Source: Diadophis punctatus similis (Eukaryota > Chordata > Lepidosauria > Squamata > Dipsadidae). Taken from it: a stretch of 64,000 nucleotides of DNA. The translations under genes were made by a program, and so were the position numbers. Positions 12,401 through 21,400 of the stretch are shown piece after piece. The notes beneath the pieces are model-generated. The model ran no database searches. It was not told the origin of the DNA and saw only the letters and a program-made list of their open reading frames with translations. How positions within the stretch are numbered: position 1 is the first letter of the stretch; every line of letters begins with the position of its first letter. Where the stretch lies: assembly GCA_023053685.1 (NCBI GenBank), contig JALIGW010000016.1:4534001-4598000 (forward strand), read 5' to 3'.

Positions 12401-15400
12401 CTCCTTGAAGTTGTGTTTTCCTGGGATTGTGCCCAAGAAAAGAGCTGCTTTTTTTTTCTTTTGAAACCAAAGCACTGCACGAAGCTATTAATTATAAAAC
12501 ATTGCTTTTTCAAACCTTTCTCCCTTTCCTCCCCCCCCCAAACTGGTTTCAAGGGTAAAGTTGGGTTGCCCATTAGTCTCCGGTTGCAATTTAAGGTGTT
12601 GGTTTTGACCTTTAAAGCCCTACATGGCTCAGGGCCAGGTTACCTTCGGGACCGCATCCTGCCACATACCTCCCTTCGACCAGTTAGGTCCCACAGAGTG
12701 GACCTCCTCCGGGTCCCGTCAGCCAAACAATGTCGGTTGGCGGGCCCACGGGGGAGGGCTTTCTCTGTGGGAGCCCCATCTCTCTGGAACTAACTCCCAC
12801 CGGAGATCCAGACTATCCCCACCCTACTGGCCTTCCGCAAGGCAGTAAAAACATGGCTCTTCCGGCAGGCGAGGGTGAAGAGACGATTCCCCCATGTATG
12901 TATGGTTTTTAAATTGTAATAAAATGTTTTTAGATGTTATTTTACTGTTAGTTCTAATCTCTGTTGTAAGCCGCCCTGAGTCCCACGGGATTGGGCGGCC
13001 TATAAGAACTCTTATAAATAAATAAATAAAATAAAAATAAATAAAGTTGGGAAGCTTCCTGTAGGTCCCTTGAGACTAGTCATGAAATTCTATTCTATTC
13101 TATTGTATTCTGGTACATCCTTGGCTTCTTCTGCACAGCCATTGGGATTTAGATTCAGTGGACTAGCAAATTTTACTTGATTTTTCCTTTTCTCTCTAAT
13201 TCAACTTTTGAGATAGCAATCAGCAACAGCTGAGCTGATGATAGTGAAATCAGGTGCTGGCAAACTGACTGAACTAGTCCTCTGTCTTGCCAGAATATGG
13301 ATTGTTTTATAATGTGGCAAAAAGAGAGTCTGACCAGTAATTGGTCCTCAGGAAAAGTGTTGATTTCCTTCATACGTACAATATTGTCTTCATGGCTGGT
13401 TCTTGAATAGAAAATCAGGTAGTCTTTGACTTATGACCATAGTGGACCCCAGAATTTCCGTTGTCAATCATGATGTTGTAAGTTGAGGCACTGGACACAA
13501 TTTTTACAACTTTTACTGGAGCAGTTGTTAAGTGAATGCTATGGTCGTTTAGTGAATCAGTGTATTTTAATGGGATTTTTTTTTTGCTGGAAACCAAATA
13601 AAATTGCCAGAAACCAGCAAAAAACATTGTGAATCATAGTCACATGACTGAGGAATGCTGAACTGGGCCGTAAAGGTGAGCTGGTTGCCAAGCACTGAAA
13701 CGCAGTCATGTGACCATGGTGTGTGTCTGCGCAGCCAATGGAATTCCAGAACTGGGTCCTAAATGGCTTTTGGTAAGTTTGTTGTAACGTCAAACAGTCA
13801 CTAAGCAACCTGTCGTTAAGCGAAGACTGCCTGTACTTTGACTATGCTCTCGGATGTAGCCAGTGTTTATGCTCCACTCCTCCATTCATGTTTCATGTGA
13901 ATCTGCAGGCCAGTGGCGAGAGGGTGAACTTAACCATTTCCAGGCCTACCAAGTCCCAAATTGTAAGCATTCTCAGAGATGGAGGAACACATCTCACCAG
14001 TCATCATCAATCCTATCAGCTATATCACAGCAACAGGCCAAGCCCACACAAGGTAAGTTTGGAGATGGACACGGTATTATTTAAATTTATATTCTAATGT
14101 AAATTTACCTCTGTGTTTCCTAAACAAATAAATGAATTGAAATGCTTTCAGTGTTCATATTTTTACAGAATTTTTAAGACAGTTTTCCAGTTAACTAGGT
14201 ACTGAAATCCATATGGGAGGGAATATTCACACATTAAATGTATTAATGAAAATAATATATAAAAAGTAATGTATTAGGGAACTGGGTTTTTTTTAAAAAA
14301 ATACATTTATTAAGCAAATCAACATATAAAATAGGAGTACTAAAGGGAAATGCATATTAAGACATGAAAAACTTTTAATCTGTACTCTTTTTAAGAAATT
14401 GCAAACTAAAATGGAATGAACCCAAAATTGGGAAATTAAGAAGAAAATGAGAAAACAGGCGTTACCCCTTACCTCTCCAATGTTGATTGCTGAAAGAATG
14501 ACTTTGTCCATGCATTTTTGTTAAGATTAAACATATTGTGATTAGATGCCTAGGAAGTTGTAAAAATGCACCCTCTACTGGATATCATAGCTATTCCCAC
14601 ATCTTTATGATTAAAAATATTGTCCTCTAAATATGGGCAGGCACTTAAAATTTCCCAGCAGAATAGAAAGGAATGTGCCACCTCCCATTATACAATTTCT
14701 CAATTTGAAAATATACATTCAGATCCTAAGCCTAAGCACCATCTCCAAATACATACACATCTTCTCCCCCCCCCTCCAAATTGGATATATTGTATTGTTA
14801 TGCAATCCAAACAGGAAAAAAAGAATTTTAGATCATAGAGGTTGATTATGGAGAGCACAAATATTTTGTATTTGTAAGAAGGTTTGTGGAGGGGCACTTA
14901 ATTTCCTGAATCTTTGGAGGGGGGAAAATGACTGTCTTTTAAATGACTATATGAGGCTTTTTAAATGAAACATCTGTCAGTATCACTGTGACAGTAATTC
15001 ACTTGTAAAATGTTTTTTTAAGGAAATTCATTTGCATTGATATGCTTAATTTTCTCTAATAACAGTTGTATTGTGAACAACTCTAATATATGCAGTTTTA
15101 AAAACTATTATCCTTAATGCATTCCTTTAGGTATGAAATCTTCTGTGAAATATATTTTAAAATGCAGTCTTCCCATAGTGCATGTGTTTTATAAGCATAT
15201 TTCAATACTAGTAGCTGGGTACCTGTGCTTCGCTATGAAACTATGTGATTGGGCTTGACAGTTAAAGCTTGAAAATTAATGAGTAGTTACGATCGGGCTT
15301 GATACATTGACACTTAAAGCTTGAAATTTTATGTAGCATGTGTAACTCCTTAGTATCAGAGCGTATTAATATAAGGCAACTGGCAGTTGGAACAGAGTTC

Positions 15401-18400
15401 TTTTCAGGTGGGGAGGGGGAGTAGAATGTCTAAACTCACAGCCTGCAGGCCGGATGAGTCACACGCTGGCCACGCCCACGCCCGGTTTAGCGAAGGGGTA
15501 GCATCAAAGCATGTTAATATAAGGCAACTGGCAGTTGGAACAGAGTTCTTTTCAGGTGGGGAGGGGGAGTAGAATGTCTAAACTCGCAGCCCGTAGGCCA
15601 GATGAGTCACACACTGGGCACGCCCACACCCAGTTTAGGCATGTTAATATAAGGCAACTGGCAATTGGAACAGAGTTCTTTTCAGATGGAGGGGGGAGTA
15701 GAACGTCTAACTCCTTAGCATCAGAGCATGTTAATTAAGATAATACTGTATAAGAAATACTAATGATCTGATGGTCATTTCGAAAAATCCTTTCTTAGCG
15801 AGCACCTAGAAGCCAAGAGGAACATACGTGCCAAGTTTCAAGTTTGTAGGCTTTACAGTTCTGGAGATTTCGTGATGAGTGAGTGGTTTTTGGCTTTTAT
15901 ATATAGAGATTTAAAAATTGTTGAGCTATAGTTAATGGATGCTGGCAAAGTCTACATGACTATTTGTTCCCTGTTGGGATCTGTATGTGCAGAGATAATT
16001 TGGCTTCCCTCCTTCAGACTTAACCTAAGTTAAATGTGTACCTAAACTCTTGTCCTTTTCTTTGTAGGACCTCTCACAGTGTGTGACTTGCCAAGAGAAG
16101 CATATCACAGTGAAGAAGGAGCCCCACGAGTCCCTTGGCATGACAGTAGCAGGAGGTCGAGGCAGCAAAAGTGGGGAATTGCCAATATTTGTCACAAGTG
16201 TACAACCTCACGGCTGTTTGGCAAGAGATGGCAGGATCAAAAGAGGTAAAGGCAGAAGGCAGTATTGAGCCGGATGGATGGATGGATGGATGGATGGATG
16301 GATGGATGGATGGATGGATGGATGGATGGATGGATGGATGGATGGATGGATGGATGGATGGAAGGAAGGAAGGAAGGAAGGAAGGACTGCCCCTTTTAGC
16401 ATACCAGGCTGATTGGAAAATGCTGACATTGAAGCACAGAAATAAGAGATATTATAGTTCTGTCAATCGTGATGCAAGCTGCCACATGTCCTCTGCATCT
16501 GTACCAGTGGTGGGTTCCTACCGGTGCGGTCCAGAGCGCCGTTCTGGTAGGGACCCGCCAATTGCGCAATTTGCACGCGATGGCTCCAGTGCCGTCTTTG
16601 CTGGTCTTTTGCACGGCGCCATCTTTTTTCGAATTTTTGGCCTTTTTTTGCTTCCTGCGCATGCACGGAAGCAAAATCTTGTGAGGGAATGCTCGAGCAT
16701 GTGTGATTTTGGCAATTTTTTGCTTCCGCGCATGCGTGGAAGCAAAAAATTGCCGAAATTGTGCACGCGCACGAGCGTCCCCTCGCAAAATTTTGGCAAT
16801 TTTTTGCTTCATGTGCAAAATGTACTTCATGTACTAATGTGACATCCTGTTGTTAGATAAAGCACAGAAAATAGCAACTTAGTGGTATTCATTTTCAATT
16901 GAATATCCCCTCAACGAGACCTCTTCTTGGTTGTTACCCAGGTGACGTGTTGATGAATATTAATGGCATTGATCTGACCAATCTGAGTCACAGCGAGGCC
17001 GTGGCTATGCTCAAAGCCAGCGCTGCTTCCTCGGTCGTTGCTCTGAAGGCTCTAGAGGTCCAGATTGCAGAAGAGCAGCCCGAGGCAAATGATGAGCAGC
17101 CGAGCACCATCAGTGAGAATGAATATGATGCTAGCTGGTCGCCATCTTGGGTCATGTGGTTAGGACTTCCAAGGTAAGAGTAATTTCATCATCATCTTCT
17201 CTGTAGCGTCTGCATTTTTTTTCTGAACAGGGTTGAAGAATCATGCTGTTTTCTATATTCAATCTCAGAAGCTTTTTGGAAGTCCTGTGCATGCCATTTC
17301 CTTACAATATAATGTGTTAAAAATAGAAGACATTATTGTAATTTTAATAAGGTTTCTATAAATATAAGTGATTGGTAGAGCAAGAGCAAGAGCACCTAGA
17401 CTTATACACCGCTTCACAGTGCTTTACAGCCCTCTCTAAGCAGTTTACCAAGTCAGCATATTGCCCCCAACAATTTGGGTCCTCATTTTACCCATTTCGG
17501 AAGGATGGAAGGATGAGTCAACCTTGAGCCTGTGAGATTTGAACTGCCAAATTGCAGATAGCCGGCAGTCAGCAGAAGTAGCCTGAAGTACTGCACTCTA
17601 ACCTCTGTGCCATCGTGGCTCATAAGAGCATACCATTTTTTAGAATTTCTCTCAGGATATCAGGATTAACCTATAGCCATGATGGCGAACCTATGGCACG
17701 CATGGCACAGGTGGCATGCGGAGCGATATCTGCCGGCACGCAAGCCGTTGCCCTAGCTCAGCTCCAGCGCACATTTGTGTGCAGGCCAGCTGATTTTCGG
17801 CTCGCGCAGAGGCTCTGGGAAGATGCTTTTGGCCTCTGGAGGGCCTCTTGGGGGGGGGCGGGGAGAGTGTTTTCACCTTCCCCAGGATCCAGGGAAGGCT
17901 CTGGAGCCTGTGGAGGGAGAAAAACAGGCCTACTGGGCCCACCGGAAGTAGGGGAGCAGGAGAGGTTGTGCACGCATGCGCGGGAAGTGGGACAGCGTGG
18001 GGGGTCATATGCGCATGCGCAGGGGGTGGGGGGCATGGGGGCATTGAATTATGGGTGTGGGCACATGTGTGCGCACGATAGTAGGCGCGTGCGCGCTTTC
18101 GGCACCCGAGGAAAAAAATGGTTCGCCATTACTTACCTATAGTTTTTTGTGAAAACCCAAACCAACAAAACAAAGAAGCAGGCCTCGTTAGGTAAAAAGG
18201 AGTCTATTTTAAAAAGGAGCTATACAAATGATTTGCCATACATTTATTATTTGCTATTTTATGTTTAAAATGTTTCTGCCCCCTTCAAGACCTCAGGTTA
18301 CTTTTCCCAAGGTTTTCCAAAAATTAGTTACTCTTTAAACATCAGCATTCTTGATCTCATAGAATATGGATCCAGGTTTGGGTACGAGGTCAGTTGATTT

Positions 18401-21400
18401 AATATTTTGCCTGGATATTTAAAAGGTGTGCCACATTTCAGGGAAAGAAGAGTTTTTGTTTAGAAATGCATCTTACCAAATAAGTACTGTTTGAATTATT
18501 AAAAATCATTAATTTGTTGTATGCAGGCAAGCCTGAAAAAGTTATTATTATTTGTTAGAGGTCTAACAGAAAGAGTTGTTATTATTTGTTAGAGATCTAA
18601 CAGATTTGCTTAATAGATTTTACAACTCCGTTTTTTCCACAGCTGCCTACATAGTTACCATGACGTTGTGCTAAGAAGGAGCAATCTAGCCAGCTGGGGA
18701 TTTAGCATTGTTGGTGGCTACGAGGAAAATCACACAAACCAGCCTTTCTTCATTAAAACAATTGTTATAGGAACACCAGCATATTTTGATGGAAGACTCA
18801 AGTAAGGCTTCTTTTTGGTTTTTTTAATCTGTAATTTTAACAAGATAAGGAAGTCACCAGAGCTCACAATTGATACTTCAGATTCCTTCTCAAGTCCAGC
18901 GTTTCTTAATCTTGGTAGCGTTAAGACAGTGGTTCCCAACCTTTTTGTGATCGAGTACCACTTGGAGGTCCATTACAGTCGCCGCGTACCACCTGGTTCC
19001 AGAGAAACTAAATTTGATCAGATATCACTTTATTTCCATAATTGTACCGTTCCTTTTTTGGCCCCGCGCAGCCAGCAACTGGATTCTTGGGCCGCTGGGA
19101 CCAGGTGGGTGGCGTGTGGCAACAGTTGCAAATCGTTGCCAGATTATCTTGTGTTAGGCAGTAAACATTTTTGTGAAGTAAAAAATAACTAACTAAAAAT
19201 CGTTCATGACCCCGAAAGTGTTCGCGTACCACCTGGAAGGCCCTCGCGTACCACTAGTGGTACACGTACCACAGGTTGGGAACCACTGTGTTAAGATGTA
19301 TGGACTTCAACTTCCCAAATCGTTGAAGTCCGCACATCTTAAAGTTGCCAGGGTTGAGAAACACTGCTCAAGACAATATGAAATGTGTGTACTTTGTGTG
19401 TTAGAAGTAACTCTTTGTAAAATACAGATCCTGATGCACTGAGCAGGGAATTTGATTGACAGGTCGTCTTCTACTTAGAACTGGCATTAATGGCCATTCA
19501 GAGTTGTGATGGACTTTTAAAAAGCAACATATGACCCATCCTTAGACTTGTGACTGCTGCCCTTTCTTACAGTCACATGATCACAGTTGGGTGGCTGGCA
19601 ACCTGGTTACATTTACAACCAATTGTTGTGTTCTGTGGTCATGTGACCATGATTTGGGACTTTTTTTTTTGCTGTTTTTCAGTAGATAGGGAAGGACAGA
19701 AGTTGTCTACCTGGTTGAGTTCCCCAATAGCTTTTTTTAAAGAAGGGAATGAACCAGATCCTCCTTCAAAACTGGCAGGACCATGCCTTCACTCCCGTCA
19801 CCAAATCCTAACTGCATGTCAAATTCTGGGGAGGTTTGGGTAACCAGCAGGGACCAGGGATCCAAGCTTATAGTCTGAGAATCCTATACACTTTCTGAGA
19901 ACTAACAGGATCAAATTCCTTTAATTAACGGTAATTAAATAATGTAGGAGTATATATTACCAGTCTGTTAAAGGTAAGGTGAACTATGATTAGAATCACT
20001 CAGGGAAAGGTTAAGAGGGAGAAAGAGGAAGTAGAAAGGGAAGGGAGGGGAGGGGAGAAGGGTAGGAGGGAAGTAGGAAGGGGGGGAGAAGGAGAAAGAA
20101 GATAGAGGGAGGAGACGGAGATAGAGAGAGGGGAGTGCTATGAAATGAGGGAAGAACAGACTGATAAATAGCAGTATAAATAGGTGTAAAACTAGAATAT
20201 TTATTTATGATACATTGGATAGAAATGTTCAATTATGTATGTTTTGACATGATTTATGGTATATACATTGGGGTATATATGGAGGTTGGTGGGGGGGTGA
20301 CTTTTTTTTTTAAAAGGATCAAATGCCTCCCGGATAACCAAGACAGACTGAGGCTCATTTACCTTCATGGCACCTGCCTCAAGGCTAGAATCCAACTTTT
20401 ACCAGATACTTTAACTAACAGATACCTAGTATATTCCTCACAGCGGCCTTGCCTGGTGAACTTCTGACTCCAACTCCCTCAGGAGGATCTGGGTTATTTT
20501 TCCAATTTGATATCCTTCGGATGTCTGCCACAAACCAAGAATCCATTACCCACCAAATCACCCCATATTTCTCTTCCCCCCCCCCACAATTTTAAATGCT
20601 AAGCTGAATGTTTTCACTTTTCTGCCTTTCCAGATATTTTCCACAGCTATGCTATTTTAGTGAATCAACTATACATTGTTCCATTCACTGAAGTGTTCTC
20701 AATTAATCAGGCAGTAGAAATTAAACATTCAAAATCATTTGAATTCAATTATTACTTTTTAAAATCTGAATTACCAGCATCATCTTCAAAGAGGCCTACC
20801 CTTCTGCGGTAGAGACAGTGAGTGAGAGATTGTACTTGTTGTATTTAATGTAAACAAAATGCTTTCTTCTTTGGAACAATTGGTTTTTTTTTTTTGCAAG
20901 TACCGTATTTTTCTGAGTATAAGACGCACCTTTTTCCTCCCTAAAAGTGGCTGAAAATTTGGGTGCGTCTTATACTTCGAATGTAGCTTTTTTTTTCCAG
21001 CCCTAACTAGGTGCTAACAGATCTTCCCAGCTCTTACCGGCTTGCAGGTTCTTTCATTGTTACTCTCTCAGAAGAAGGTTTTTTTTAAGTCCTAACCAGG
21101 AGATAAAATAATGTGCTGAAGCTGCTCCGAATAAGTTTTTTTCTAGCCTTAACCAGGTGCTAACGATCTTCCCAGCTCTTACTGGCTTGCAGGCTCTTTC
21201 ATTGTTACTCTCTCAGAAGAAGGTTTTTTAAAGTCCTAACCAGGGGATAAAATAATGTGCTGAAGCTGACCAGACTAAGGATGCTAGCCAGATGAATACC
21301 TGGTAGGCAGATTGTTTTCCCCTATTTTCCTCCCCAAAAACTAAGGTGCGTCTTATACTCCGGTGCGTCTTATACTCCGAAAAATACGGTATATATCAGT

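Noticed and set aside
16171..16842. 223-codon + strand frame
   Set aside because: Runs from the wrong frame of LNX2 exon 6 through the GGAT array into a hAT-like element.
17615..18142. 175-codon + strand frame and opposing frames
   Set aside because: Composition effect of a GC-rich hAT-like element bounded by an 8-bp duplication.
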